From Amyelois transitella (taxonomy: Eukaryota > Arthropoda > Insecta > Lepidoptera > Pyralidae), in NCBI RefSeq assembly GCF_032362555.1, contig NC_083510.1:1949501-2013500 (forward strand): a DNA stretch of 64,000 nucleotides, written 5' to 3'. The position numbers and the translations under genes were made by a program. Of the stretch, positions 13,201 through 28,662 are shown piece by piece (the stretch's first letter is position 1; each line of letters opens with the position of its first letter). The notes beneath the pieces were generated by a model that was not told where the DNA came from, searched no databases, and worked only from the letters and a program-made list of their open reading frames with translations.

Positions 13201-16200
13201 ATATACATAGGTATCTTATGCTGCGTTAGCAGATTGTTTTACCTTCAACCTATGTTTTTGTCGGGTAAACATGTAAACATCACACGTACAATATATCCGT
13301 GTTATATTTACTCACGACATTGAACTTCTGTATCGATGATAAACGTATAGGTATTTATTTACAAACAGTAAAACCTTAGTCCTTAAACTCTTATAACTAA
13401 GCAAAAATTTTACTTATACCTACCGATTTATAGAAAACAATACATTGAATTTCGTATTAAAACTTATGTCTTGAAGATTTCTCATGTTTAGTCGGTAAAA
13501 AATAAAAATGACACTAGTATCAGGAAAAATTATCTGATAATCAAAGAAAAAATAATTGTCGTATTGTTGTATAATATACTTACTACATAATTATACTATC
13601 AGATACAGATTAAAATTGACTTCTTAGATTTAATCACATTGTTGTCGGATAATAGCTTACAACAAGTGATAATAGCCAACACCAATCTATCATTATAATA
13701 ATTAAAATTTATTACACTGTTAAGTAGCATCACTTAAAAGTGGAGCTGTCATTATCGTGTCGTTTCAAAAGATAAATACACGCTTATATTGTCGTAAGTT
13801 ATTATTTCTTAGAGAAGGAAAGCTTATCTTGGTTTGATTTTGAGAAATTCACGGTGGTGGTGGGAATTTATGATTGTAAAAGTAAAACTGCACTAGCTTA
13901 AACTGAACTTAACTGTAATAACTGATTAAGGTAGTTCTCCAATACAATTAAGATCTATAATAATGGTATGAACTACAATGGACTGATATTTTTATAATAG
14001 TACGCTTTTTTAAACAACATTTGACTTAACATTCTATTTGGTTTTTATTTTTTTTCTAAGTGGCCAGTTTCAGTTATGAATAGTTTGAACAATAACTATC
14101 ACTCGTTTAAAAGAATTGATTAATATTTTTGTTAAGAAGATGCTGATATTCAATTCTCTAAAGGACTAAGGACATATTAATACTTTTTCAACAAACTAAT
14201 ACGACGGAATGATTAATCACAATTTATTAAGGAACGTCGTAACAATTTTTTTACGAATCAACCACTCATTGATCGCCACGCAAACTTTGGACCATTCGAT
14301 TTCAACTGTTTCGACATAATTAAATAAATTAACTATCTACTCATATAGTCAGCCAAAAGTCTCAAACATCACTCTAATAAATCTCTATGAAGTTGATTCT
14401 CATTTTTTTCTACATAGGATAAAATCATAAATCGTGATAAGTTAAATCTTAGGACTTCAATAAAGCTGAAAAAATCATAATATCTTGTTAAAAACAAGAA
14501 AATGAGGAAAATGTATTTTTTTAATCCTAGTTTTAACCAGGAACCTTCGCCTTCATTTTATTATGTTTCCTACGAAATTCAAACCACATACTTAACCAAA
14601 AGTAAATCACTTCCTACATTATGTTATACCGGTTATTTTATTTACAACAGTTTAAAACAAAATGGCAAATGGAAATATTTAATGACGTCACGGAATTTCT
14701 AGATGTTTCGTCTGTAGATACGGACTTCCCGACCTCAAGTTTTGATTCTAAATATATTTTTAATTGGAACGACGATTACGGATTGAGTCGATGTGTAAAT
14801 ATTTATAGCAACCGACGTAAATATAGATTTTCGGTGAGTTAAAATAATTAATTCCTAATTTAAATCATACTGACTGATCATCTTAGTTGTACACGATATC
14901 CTGCTTCTAGCATTTACTCACGGGTTTACTTGTATTAGTAATGAGCTGTTTGTCTCATATGCCACAGGAACAGTATCTTTTTCAGATGGAAAGAACCCAA
15001 TTCTCTAAACTATATTATCCATCCATATATATCAATTGCGGGGTAGACACAGCCAGCAGTCTTGAAAGACTGACAGGCTTGAAGCTAAATGACTTGAAAA
15101 CTATTTAATATGCCTGCTATATTTCAAAATATAGAAGGTAAATTCAACGGACAAAGCGTAAAAATGTATCAACGAAATATATTTTTATATATCACATACA
15201 TAAAATCCCGCCCCTTTTCTGGAGACAGAAACTACATCTTTCCACTTACCACGATCCCCGTACACATTTCATCACACTCATATCTAGGTATATTTAATAG
15301 TACTCGCATTTGTATTAGATGACACAAATAGCAGTAGGCAATTTCTTGTTTAAAAGGTAGGTGGGAAGCCCATTGTCTCTTATAACAGATCATCATCGAC
15401 TAAATAGAATAATCACAGGTTGCCATGTTACATTATTGACATTGTTTTTACACGTATAAAATGAAACTAGCACGCGATCATAGTTAAACTTAAAATGTAC
15501 TTTGTACTCTCACATGAATGTTATACCAACATTGAATCTTCATTTAGAAATTATCTTCCAAAGTGTGATACTGCAGTAAAATCCAGAATCAAATAAATAC
15601 GTGGCAGCCAGTTAGGATCGATGATAAATTAGTAGGTAAAATTAAAAAGCCCGCTCAACTTTTTTGCAAACTACAAAAATATATACAGTCTTGGGTCAAA
15701 GTTAAACGGAAAACGACGTAATCATCTACCTACTACCAACTAACTTCATTAAACCTCATCAAACGGGTCGGGCAGCTGTTGTTTACCACAATTTAGCCAT
15801 AAATTACCAAAGTACCCCCACGTAAATAACATGAGAAAACAAGCGGACCGCCACGGCTTCGCCCGTGGTACCTACATAGCTTAATATGACCTGCAAATAA
15901 TATACCTTTTATAAAATAATTTTACCGATAGGTTTAATATTTCCGACGATAATCTCTTACAAACAAAGTAGCATACTTAATCTCTTATATTAGTTTTAAT
16001 TTATATAAAAGAACAGATGAAAATCCACCCCTGAAAATGCTGACATTGACCGAGAGCTGAGACGCTGCCATCGTCCCGGGCCGGAATCAATAAAGCGAAT
16101 GTATGTAGTCCCCAGAACTGAGAAAGCGTATTTTTAAAAATCAATTTACGTATATAAGAAGGTACTTTAATGTTGCGCTGCATACCTGTACTTATTATTT

Positions 16201-19200
16201 TTAAGAGGTTTAAAAATAGAAAAATGATAAACATATTAAAAATAGTACGCGGCCATTGATTTGAACAATTGAATTCTATAATTATTACATCTTGTAAAAA
16301 AATGCTACTGTTACCAGTAAAATTCGGAGATTTTCAACGATAAAGAAAAAAGAAATGGGTTTTGTATTATTTTTTTAAATAAAGCTTATCAATTTTATTT
16401 GAATTTAGATTCGGTTGTAATTTAAGCATATTCTCTATAATGGGATATTTTTTTCTGCTTTAGTACAGATAACCTATGGTTCACAATCGTCGTTCAAAAA
16501 CAGTATGTTTTCGGCAATTCCTAGTTGGGTATTGCCTTAATTGGTGAGCCACTGACTTAACCAAATTAGTTGCCCTTTCGAAACCAATATAATCCGACAT
16601 TGAGGATTATTTGAGTAAATCCCAGATGAGTACTGTCTACTATTAACAAACGAGATGTCGGCTCTGTATATAAATCAAAAATGTATGATCAGACAGCTAA
16701 TCGATAACTACGTTTGCAAACTTATGTTTTGGCGAAAATTGAATAATACGAGGTATAAGCTACCTAGTAGAGTAGGTTTTAAAAAACAATGTTAGTTTAG
16801 TTTGATATCGAAAATGCGAACGCGAAGTTTTATCTGGTATATTACCTTAGCGCCCCTTCAGCGTCATATGCAACTTTACGAGCCAACCAGTGTTGAACTA
16901 GTGCGGCGTGATTCCCGGCACCAATAGAAAAAAGAATAGGATCTCTTCCCCATAGATGTCGTAAAAGGCGACTAAAGGATAGGCTTATTAACTTGGGATT
17001 CTTCTTTTAGGCGACAGACTAGCAACCTGTCACTATTTGAATCTCAATTCTATAATTAAGCCAAACAGCTAAACGTGGCCTATCAGTCTTTTTAAGACTG
17101 TTGGCTCAGTCTTCCCCGCAAGGGATATGGACGTGATTATATGTATGTATGTATCCAGTGTTGAACTGGGAATATCAACAAATGTTATTCTCTTCGATCT
17201 GCCCACCTTTGGGAACATCTTATGGACTAAAATAAGTGCCAGCATTTCAGAAAGCTTCCAGCTACATCGCGATCGGCACAATACATCGATAGGCCGACGA
17301 CATATACATAACCTCTGCTTAAAAACAATTCTTTTTAGTCAAAAAAATTATAATTAACAAATAATAGATCTTATATAATCCTTTATTAATGAATATTCAA
17401 TAATGCAGTAACGTAAAATTTTATTTTTAAAATATGTTTATACCTATCGACTAATATTATAAACTAGCTGTGCCCGCGACTTCGTCCGCGTGGAATAGTT
17501 GTTTTGGGCATCATTAAAGCTCTCAAGGATGAATAATTTACCCCGTTTTTTTACATTTTCCATTATTTTTTCGCTCCTAATAGTTGCAACATGATGTTAT
17601 ATAGCCTAAAGCCTTCCTCGATTTATGGTCTATTCAACATAAAAAGAATTTAAGAGTAATAAGTTTCTTAACACTTAAGACTCCCCCGAAATCTGGACCC
17701 CGATTATTCGCATTCTTGTAATCGCATTCCACATCCATTCGTATTATTGTAATCGCATTAGAGTAAGCATTCTCTTCTATTTACGTCTCAATGATGGATT
17801 GAATAATGCATTTCGCCATGTAGAATACCAGTGTTACGTAGTTATTCGTAAAAATTTAGATTCTCTCTATCAGATAGATACCATTGAAATAATATATATA
17901 GGTTATCATGCATAAAGACTTAACATGGTCGATAAAACAAACGTAACGGCTCACATTATTTCTGTTAAGAATCGTAAACGAGTGAAGACTATCGTGTAAA
18001 AAACTTATGAATTAGATGTTATACAGTTCGGATAAGTAAGTGAGACGTTGAAATGGCTCCCAATATGTGTTTTTAGTTTGTGCCTTAGGACGCCAAAACA
18101 AATGAACAAAATAAAAACACCAATTATAGGATAACGAAAGAATTATGCAGGGATCGTGGTGTGCAGATAGATGACGTAGGCACTGCTTGCCTTATGGGAA
18201 ATAGACGTGCGTGAATTAATGTATTTATATTTACTAAGGAATATCTTAGTATTTACCCAATACCACGTGACTTAATTTATGTCATGACATGTGTAATTCT
18301 CAATAAAGTACACATAGCAAACATAAGAGGTCCTCGGAAGCATCATGTTTAACTTGGCAATGTAAATGAAATGACTATGTAAACAGTATTTTTCAACGTA
18401 AAATATGTATTACACTTGACGGAAATGAAAATTGTACTATTTTATGGTAATATTTATTTGACAACAACAATAGCTAAATGAGCAGTCTTGAAACTATTAT
18501 AAACATTTAAAAAAATTGTAACTAAACGATGTCTGTACTACAGATAGCGGCAACAGACGTCAATAAATGTGATTTTTTATGTACTGTATGTTTTTAATTT
18601 GCATAGCGAAAATGTTAGTCTTTGGTTTTTTGAGATGTGTTTAGCTTGGTCCAACTAAACTGATAAAATTACCCTCTCCACACTTCTAAGTGGGCAAAAC
18701 TAGAGACGTAGGTAAGTAACGAGAATTCCCATGGGAGTGAAGCCTCAGAAACAGGTCTAGTAACAAAAAAACGTATGAACTTCGCTGTAAGAAAGGCTTA
18801 GTCAGCGAGTGAGTAGGTACCTATATGAGTTCTCTATTGTATAGGAGCTCCCAGAAAGAACCACTTAATGCCTTACCGCAAAGACGACCTTTTTGGATCT
18901 GTGCCAGAAATCTTATAGCGGATTGTTCTTAACTGCCTAGAAAAAGGTTATTAAAGGGTTAGGTATATCGATAGAGTTCACATATTCTTTTATACCTACT
19001 TATGACTTTACTAGCTATCGCCCCGGGGCTCCGCACGCGCTTTAAGTATCCTTTGTCCTCTTCCGTTATCTTATCCTATATGCTTGAACAATTTCAAAGA
19101 AATAAGTTTTAATGGATTTGTATGGATTCCACTCAATACTTTTACATTATCGAAAGCTACTTACTTCAAATCTGAAAATAATTTCATTAAAGCAAATAAA

Positions 19201-22200
19201 GCCTTTCATGTAGAAATACCGTTTTGAAATTTATATATAACCAATTTATATACGAGTATGTTTTTAGTGCAAAACTAAAAAAAACACCCAAAACACCATT
19301 CTCTCTACTAGTCCTATTTTTCGATTGATTGAATTGGACTATTTAAAACTTGCAACGAATGATGGCAGTGTTCCTCGGCTGTCCCCAAATGAATGAGCTG
19401 ACAATATACGCAATAACACGGTAATTTACGTCATAGTAGGCATATCTATTTGCTGTTTCAATTAGAATGCTAATATTCCGTAAAAAATTACGTACTCATT
19501 TATTTTTATCGGTGTTAACGACAAAGGCAAACTTATTATGACATGTCTAAGGTAAATATTTAATAAACACACGAAAGAAATCTAAGAAGTATTGTTGTCC
19601 ATGTGAAAACATGTTCCAATAAAAATAAATTGAAAATGAACCTGTACCAAATATCGCAAAGTGATTGGACTTGTGCCAAATAAGAAAATTCAATTCAATA
19701 CTATCTCCAAATTTTTGAAATTCTTTTGAAATTCTGTATTCTTCATCATGGGATACCTACTAGGATAATCTATTTTTCTCAATTGCTTCTTAATTGAGAG
19801 GCCATTTGGAAGAAATGGTTGCCTAATTTATATAAAGTGACATCTCAGTATTAGACATCCATATTTTTGCCAAGGCTTTAAAACAAACTTTAAACATGAG
19901 TCTATTCCTTATAGTGAGATCGATACCTTATCAATTTCCATCGATTATCGATACTCATTATCAGAAAAACACAAGCATAAATGAGTGTGGTTTTGACTAT
20001 TGTATTATGCAAGAACTTTCCCTCTACGCTATAAAATGCTAGATATGGCACGTATAAACACACCGTCTGATTACCTACGTGACAATAATGCGACCGTTTT
20101 AAGTAAACGTGATTATCATATTATGGATAATTTTAACGTTGAGAACAAAACTTATATAGCAACAAACGTGAAAGGTAAACAAAGAAACGGACATTCACCC
20201 ACAGTCAAATTAAAAAACCTCACTGGAAATCAAACCTGGACCTCTGTGGTTTAGAGGTTAGTAAAAACATAGCCATTGCGAGAAAACAAGCTAACTAAAT
20301 ATAAAAAGTAGTTACTACGAAAATATTACGTATAAATCATCAAGCGTTACTTTAAATTAAATATTACGTGTTATAATTTAGTGTGCCACTTTCTTTACGA
20401 ATATTAAATAGATCGTGAATGGAATAATTAACAATTTGTTCACATCCTTTGGCTCTAGCAAATGACTGACATGTTTATTAAGTAAAATACAGCTTCATAA
20501 AACATATGTTTGTGTCCTAAGGGACATATGTCCTATAGGATATCTATGACTCGATTTGAAATTATAACTTCAAAGAGTCCTATAAGATTTAGCACAATTT
20601 GTCAGTCAACGGGTGTCTATTTGACACAAACACGTCATGAAAATTTTGAGAAATGTAATTTGTGTGTAATAATGTGTTTATTTAACACATCTTTATTACA
20701 TAATGGGTAGAAGGTAAATTTAGCTGAATGCCCTATTTTATTTTTCATAAATGAGCGCATGTACTACATTTACACAATTATTTCACAGCATGTGTCATTT
20801 GAAGCCAAAAAAATTATACAATGAAAATATATAAGTAGTGACACGGGACCCAAAAATGAGGGGGGACAGAGAAGATTAATAGGTTACTACAAACAATTGT
20901 CAAAACAAGAAAAACAACTCACAAAAATAACTTTCCCGCTAACTAAGCTATTGTAACCACGACAAATTTAACTTTGACACATCATTGTCAAACATCTGCA
21001 GAAAGTCGTCAATAATGCAATAAACTGCACAAAGCATAGCTCTATGAATTTTGAAGGTTCTCAAACCGTTGGTTAGTTGAAATTAGTGGAAGCCAACTTT
21101 TAGAATGCCGGGTAGCTATTCATAGTAAAAAGGCGTCATTAGGCATTTAGTTTATAAAAGGTTAAGTAGACAAACCTGCATGCTCATGGATAGAGTATAC
21201 AAAGCCAACATTGGACGTCACTGAAGAAATATTTTGCCCCGTTTGTAGAAGATATCTTAGAGTTGATATGCGTGATAATAATGGTCTTAAAACTGAAGAC
21301 GCCGCGAACCGGTAAAGTGAAAAGTTTTAAATGAGGCCCCGAAGTATTGTGTCGAAGGATGCAACTGAGAACACGCGAAGGAAGAAAAAAGAGAGAGAAA
21401 GAAAGTGAAAGACATCCATGTCATGTTTTAATATTGATTTCATGAAACGATTACCCCAAAAAAGATTTCAACGTAGAGAAATTGTTTCTGTTTAAAAAAA
21501 AAACAATTTCTACTGAACTTCGTAAAGCATTACGTCATCAAGCATCAACTATAAGGATTACATAGAATCCTTAGTATCACACTTTACGTTATTGTAACAA
21601 AAACACAGTACGTAAGGCTTTTGGCTACCAAACTAGCATGCCAGCTTAAAACACACTTTTTATAATACAAGAATAATATAAACTCATATATTATTTATAG
21701 ATATATGGTACAAGATGAGATTGAGGCGGAAAATCACGAATGACGTCTCCATGGCGGGGGTTAGCAATAATCGCAAATTATGTGAAATTATTACTCGAGA
21801 TCAGAATAGACCATTATATAAAATAATGGCTCGCTCTCGGCTAGTTTTATAAAACCAGTTCTTGACCGCGTCCTAGACCGTGTGGATTTTGTTATACGTT
21901 CATAATGTTTTATAAACAGACATGCGGAAATATCCGTGGCTAAACGACTTATCCAATCGAAGCATGATGTAAAACATTCACGAGGAGGATTGATAGCTTC
22001 GACTCGATTGACAGTCAGGTCAGGCGAAGGATGCAACCTAGATGAAAGTTATCGCTCTAGAACCTAAACTAGAAACTTAGCTTGTTAAAGAGGTCACTGA
22101 CCTTGGCACACAAATGGAATGGTAGATGCCGTGGTTCCGCAGCACGTGGATAAACTCGGGCAGCGTCCGGCAGGCGCCCATGATGCTGAACGCGGCCAGC

Positions 22201-25200
22201 ATGCAGTTCCACACAATCAGAGTGCGCCGGAGCTCGAATCTGTAAGTGATACAAAGGAAGGTCAATTTCGGTATTGTTAATCCATAATTTTATTCTAATA
22301 ATTATAAAGAGATGATTATTTTTACACTGATAAACGTAAAAACGACTGTAACGTAGGCTTTTTTTTTAATTCTCGCGGTAACGGTAATTTTTATATACCT
22401 AACGCCAAACAGAGCCAAAGCAATAAAACTCGTAAGATATAACACAACTATCTGGAAGCCACTTCCAATGACCTGCCAAAAAATAAAAATTAAATTGGAA
22501 GATCATTCGAAAAACTTTTTTCATGTTTGCCTTCAATTCTATATACTTCAATTTAACTGATAACAACCTTCGGAAGGTCGATGTCATAATTTAAGATTAT
22601 GGAGCTCTCTCGTGGGGTAAAATTATGGTGACGGTCTGTTTTGAGGACGAGGGATCAAGATTCACATACTAGGGGTCTTCTTCCCGCCTGTTTTCAGAAT
22701 TTACCTACCAATATCCGCTTCATCAATAAATATTTGTTTTCCAGCAATGTACATGTCTGTCATTAATCTTAGTAGCACTAGAAGCTCGTGTGATCTGCGG
22801 TTCAATACGGTTAACCTTAGGTAACCCTTATAAACCGCAAACGTATGCGCCAGGATTTACTGCTATTTAATTAGGAAGACAATAGTCTACTGTTATGAAA
22901 CACATTATTGCAAACTCAAACTGTGACGAAGTTCGGACGGTAAAATGGTATAGGATATCTTTTTTAAGGCAGTTTTTGTTTAAGATAAAATTACATATCA
23001 CACAACTTGCCTCATTGGCAGTTATCATGTTATCACGTCTGGATCTTAGAAGAGTAAGTATATATTATTTTATTCCCCAGTCATTGTTTTTTCAATTTTG
23101 ATATAGCTAACAAAAGTGACCTATTATGGAATATGTTTGTCTTAATCTAATCACATAAATCATAAGAGCTTAATTTATAAATAATATCGAAACAAGTCTT
23201 ATAATAAGAGCGCAGTGTTACGATAAATAATACCGATTATACCTATAATCCAACTTTAATGAGCCGTATAATAGAACAGTTTCCATACAAATGTGTGTGG
23301 CCAATTATGTCGGACGATATTAGGAAAATAATACCGACAAGCTACATGAAAAAGTTGCTGATAGTGGATAAACAAAAGAATATCTGTAAGATCTACCTCT
23401 TTGGGAAAACTTTATCATATTATTGATTTTACTTGTGCACACCCGCGGCTTTGCTTGCGTGTAAATTAAGTGTTCGTTTATAGAACTATATATATTGTAA
23501 ATTATCATCTTACTCGGTTCAGCAGATGAATGGGTTGGAAGAGTACACATCTTTCGCATTTGGTATGAAGTGTGATAATGACAGGCAGCTTGCCGCCATT
23601 TCGCAGACAGCAGCAGACGTAAGTTTATATTTAGAATGTGACATTTGTGAGCTCAGAACTCGATTACAAGGTCAGAGATTAATAAGACTAGCTAGAACCA
23701 AGTCTTTGTTATTGGTGGATGGATGGTGGATGACTTGGTCGTGATCCGATAAGTAGGTACTCGTAAATTTCGAAAACAAGCGTTTTAACTAGATATCACG
23801 GCGACAACACGCAAGGGGTAAGATGTACCTACTCATAGAATACATACATACATATAATCACGTCTATATCCCTTGTGGGGTAGACAGAGCCAACAGTCTT
23901 GAATAGACTGATAGGCCACGTTCAGCTGTTTGGCTTTATGATGGAATTGAGATTCAAATAGTGACAGGTTGCTAACCCATCACCTAAAAGAAGAATCCCA
24001 AGTTTATAAGCCTATCCCTTAGTCGCCTTTTACGACATCCATGGGAACGAGATGAAGTGGTCCAATTCTTTTTTTATTGGTGCCGGAAACCACACGGCAC
24101 TCATAGAATAGGATGTGAGAAATATAGAACTTATGAGACACTAAAGAGATTTCGACGTAGAGGGAGTAACGCCAGGACCGTGATCACAAAGATTTTGTAG
24201 ACAGTCAAAACGACACTGTTAAAGAAAGCGAAAGCAGTATAATCGAAATTGGAAATTGCAGAAAAGAAACAAGTAAACAGAAACAAGTAACCTATGTCTA
24301 ACTTTCTCCTGAAATTTCGTGAATTTAAAATTTAGGTAACGATAAACTCGAAAACTTTTCTTTATTTCGTGAAAATAAAGAAAAGTTTTCGAGTTTATCG
24401 TTACCAACATAAAAAATAAAAGTCTTATCTCTTGTGTAGATGAGGAAATGATTTCTCGTGAATTTATCTTTCCTCGTTCGTGATAGGTTAGTATCAATGA
24501 TTATCAAAGCAGTAATATCAACATTAGTCAGGAGCTTACACGCAATGTATCAAATGATAATAATCTCAATGATATGATTAGTGTTAACATAGATGTCGAT
24601 AAAGTCACACCTGTCACTGGTCCGGCTTACTTAAACGAATTGCCTATATTCTTTCTTAATATTTAAGAACAGTCTCTTGTTGGTGGATTAAAAAGAGCGT
24701 CCTTCCTAGACACGGCATTTTAATTAAAGAAGGTTAGAGATCATAACTAATAGAGTACAGGAGAGTAGTAAAACAATTACATGAATACGTCATCAAATCA
24801 GGTTTCCATACATCATAAGTGATCTTGAACAAGGGTCATTAACGTGTTAGTAAAGAACGTGTATGTTTAATTATAATCGGACTGAGCTGCTGCTTTGTGC
24901 TCTACGAAAGATTTTCAGCGAATTAAAAAAAAAAACAAAGACCCATTTATATAATTTAAATAGATCTCTCGGTGGCCTTCTATCTCAACCTGATGACTAT
25001 GTCCATAGTTGGCTATCAAAATGCGTTAATCATGGGCCGAATAATAGTGTAACAAACACATGAAACGTTTTCACTATTATACAGTTGAATTGAGTATTAC
25101 CTCCTCCATTTTGAATTTGATTAAAAAAAGTGAGTTAAAACATTTGCAATGCCAATGGATTTCTACAGTGAAACATATGATTATATTACACACTAGCTGT

Positions 25201-28200
25201 GCCCGCGACTTCGTCCGCGTGGAATAGTTATTTTGGGCATCATATTCATTTTTGCAAACATCCTCCTCGGCTTTATCAATTATAGGTATATTATAATAAT
25301 ATTTCAGGCGGTCACGCGTATTAGAAAGAACGCTGGTTCGCCGTATTAAATGTTTCGCTGCAAATTGCTTATAACGACTATATCTCAAAACCAATTCGTC
25401 TGATTTATATACTGTAAATGGCAATTTTAGTCTACATGAAAAGCCGAAAGTAATAAACATATTTATTTGGATAAGGATTAATACTGAATAAAAGAAAATT
25501 GGTTTCAAAATAACTTATGTTTACAATGAAAAAATAATCTTAAAAAATGAACATAAAAGTGGTTATTGTAAGTAAACCTTAAGAGATAGATATATGCTCC
25601 CGCGGACTTTTTTGTGGCAAAAAATGAGTACTTCACATCTTTAATACATTGTTTTACTATATCTTTGTTGGTTTGCGCAGCGTTCGCGTGGAAAGCTCGC
25701 AGATGGCCGACTCATTCAACTTTCACCTGCATTGTTGACGTTTCCCGTAGGAAATCCGGGATAAAATGTAGCCTATAGCCTTCCTCGATAAATAGACTAC
25801 CTAACAGTGAAAGAATTATTTAAATCGGTTCAGTAGTTTCTGAGATTAGCGCGTTTAAACAAACAAACAAACAAACAAAACAAACTCTTCAGCTTTATAA
25901 TATTAGTATAGATTTATTTTCCAAATGATAAGATACCTGTTCTTCTTGTTATGATATCATGACTAAGTGCATGTTAAGCATTTTATTGATATTTTGTATC
26001 GCATTTGGATCGATCACTTTAATAAATGACATAGAATGTTGAATTTTATCAATAGTGAATCAGTCTAATATTTCAAATGACTAATTCACGACAAGATCAC
26101 AACACATGATTCTTTAACCAATAACTTATCATTCATAATGACTCATTGCATACATAACATTTAGGATTTTACAAGATTTATATAATGTTGATAGAACAGT
26201 TGTCAATACAGTAAGAAAAGTTGACAACACCCCAAGAAAAAAAACCGTTAACTTCCGTCATCGTCGTCAATTTAAATCCTCTCTTAGTGCACCATAGATC
26301 CAAGGAACCAACATGCCAATTTCTTGTTTCTAAACCCAGAGGTTTGGGCTGTTCGTTGTCTGTCAATCATTCGGTAACTAAGGAGTTTTATACATATAAA
26401 TTTGACTACTGAATCAACTCGGCTTTGCACTGACTATGGCATAATAAAGTTGGACCTAGTAGGTATTAAACCAGTTCTCATTTTGCTTCAATTTCCTGTG
26501 TTCCTCGCGCCATGGTCACTTCCCGAATCAATTATATTAAAGGAAAAAGATAACAAAAAAAAATTATTAATTACTGAACGACTGGCAACTACAGAGTTCT
26601 TAATAAGTACTTTGAGGTCAATGTGTTGCTTACTTGTAGTGTAATGTATGTAGTACTTTTACGGTCACCTAAAATTTTTTTTTTCACAAGCATTCGTTTA
26701 AAATCGTCTTTAAATTGTCAAATTTTGTTGTATTAGTCTCATTTATAATCCGGGCTCATTTCGATTATAAATTTATTTTTCATATAAAACCTGTAAGTAC
26801 ATAAAGACTCACTAAATATCGATATTTAAATAGGTAAAACAGATAGAACAGAAATCAATAAATAACCTACATGCCAAAAGTTTATTTAAAGAATATATTC
26901 ACAAAAATAAATATAACAACAGGTTTGGGTTGTCGTTGATTTAGCGGAACATGACCTGACAGTCTTTTAAGGCTGCTGGTTCTGTCTACTCCGCAAGGGC
27001 TAAATACGTGATAATATCAATGAAATTATGTTAAGACTAGCTGTGCCTGCGACTTCGTCCGCGTGGAATAGTTATTTTGGGCATCATTGAAGGCCCTCAA
27101 GGATGCTCCTTCCACGATTTTTTTCACATTTTCCATTATTTCTTCGCTCCTAATAGTTTAATAGTTGCATCTAGACGTTATATAACGTAACGACCATTTA
27201 TCGAGGAAGCCTAAAGCCTTCCTCGATAAATGGTCTATTCAATACAAAAATAATCTTTCAAATCGAACCAGAAGTTCTTGAGATTAGCACATTAAAAAAA
27301 ACAAACAAACTCTTCAGTTTTATAATATTAGTATAGATAAATCTAAGTGCCTATTTAAACTAAAAAATATATTCTAATAGAATTATAACCAGAAATATGT
27401 ACCTACAACTTACAAAAGAAAAAGAAATGAAAATAAAGTTGAAACGCCTGTGCAATACTGTCTTGCCGTCGCGTCGTCGGGTCTTCCCATACTCCCTTAG
27501 TGGAGTCGGAGTAGATTGGTCAGGGCTTTTGGCCCTCTTCAATGGCCGTGACGGCCTGGGTCTTCACGTCTTCATACACTGGGAGTTCCCATCAGCGGCG
27601 GCGTCGTCACTGGTCGACGACGTCAGCCGCAAGGCAGCGAGGGGAGGGTTTCACCCGACGGCCCGGAGGGAGCGGAGTGGAGCGGCGCGATGCCGCGCAG
27701 GTGGCTGTGTGATGACGCGTCCGCCCTCTCGAATATAGTTCTCCCACTTCAAATCCCTGAGCATCGTCGAGTTCCTCACGTAGCGCGGGGCTCCGACGAC
27801 TGCTCTGAGACTTTGGTTTTCTTGGGCACTGAGTCTTCTCTTGTTGGTCTCAGAGCAGAATGCGTACCACGCCGGGGCCGCGAACGTGAGGCGGGATCTG
27901 ACGTACGTTTGGTAGATCCCGAACTTCGTCCTCAGGAGGAGGCTGGAAGAGAGAACTGCGTGAAGTCTCCCCCTGGCTGCCTTGGTCATGAAGCTTGCGC
28001 TCGCCTCCTGCCCCTTTTATACCCTGCCTCCGCTAGCCGCGTCGAGCGCGGCAACCGTTACGCAAAAATAATCCTTATAGCATGATTCAGTATTTACGCG
28101 CGATGGCTTGTTAGGGTATTTTATTTCATGTATAAGTTTGGTGTTTCTATACCGATTTTGATGATTCTTTTTTTATTGAATAGGTACTTATATTAATTTT

Positions 28201-28609
28201 TAAGAATTATGAATGAGTGTGAGTGTTATTGGTATTATAAACATCAGAGTAAAGAAATATAATCAGAAATCTCCGAACTGCTAAGCTATTAGGAATTACA
28301 CGTGTTATTCTGAGTCAACCATAAAAGATAGACTTATGCTGTCTTGGAATATTTTTTTAATAATTTTATGTAGAATATTTCCGTTATACATGGTTTCGCT
28401 GTATCTTTAACCATTAAGGCTGCACACGCGACGGAAGCTTAAAAAATCAAGTAACTTCTCCCGTTTTCCCAACATTTCCTTTTACTGCTCTTCTCCTAGT
28501 GATTGTAGCGTAATGAAAAGTATACTATAACCTGCTCAGGAGTATGAAGAATAACTGTACCAAGTTTCGTTAAAATCCGTCAAGTAGTTTTTGTTTCTAT
28601 AAAGAACAT

Positions 28610-28662
<53 letters not shown>

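Noticed and set aside
27690..28085. 131-codon open frame on the plus strand in a GC-rich block
   Set aside because: The minus strand of the same block encodes a jockey reverse-transcriptase tail; this frame is its shadow.
28612..28661. CRISPR-like or regulatory short tandem array
   Set aside because: It is a plain (CAGA)n microsatellite inside a LINE-derived repeat, with no spacers.
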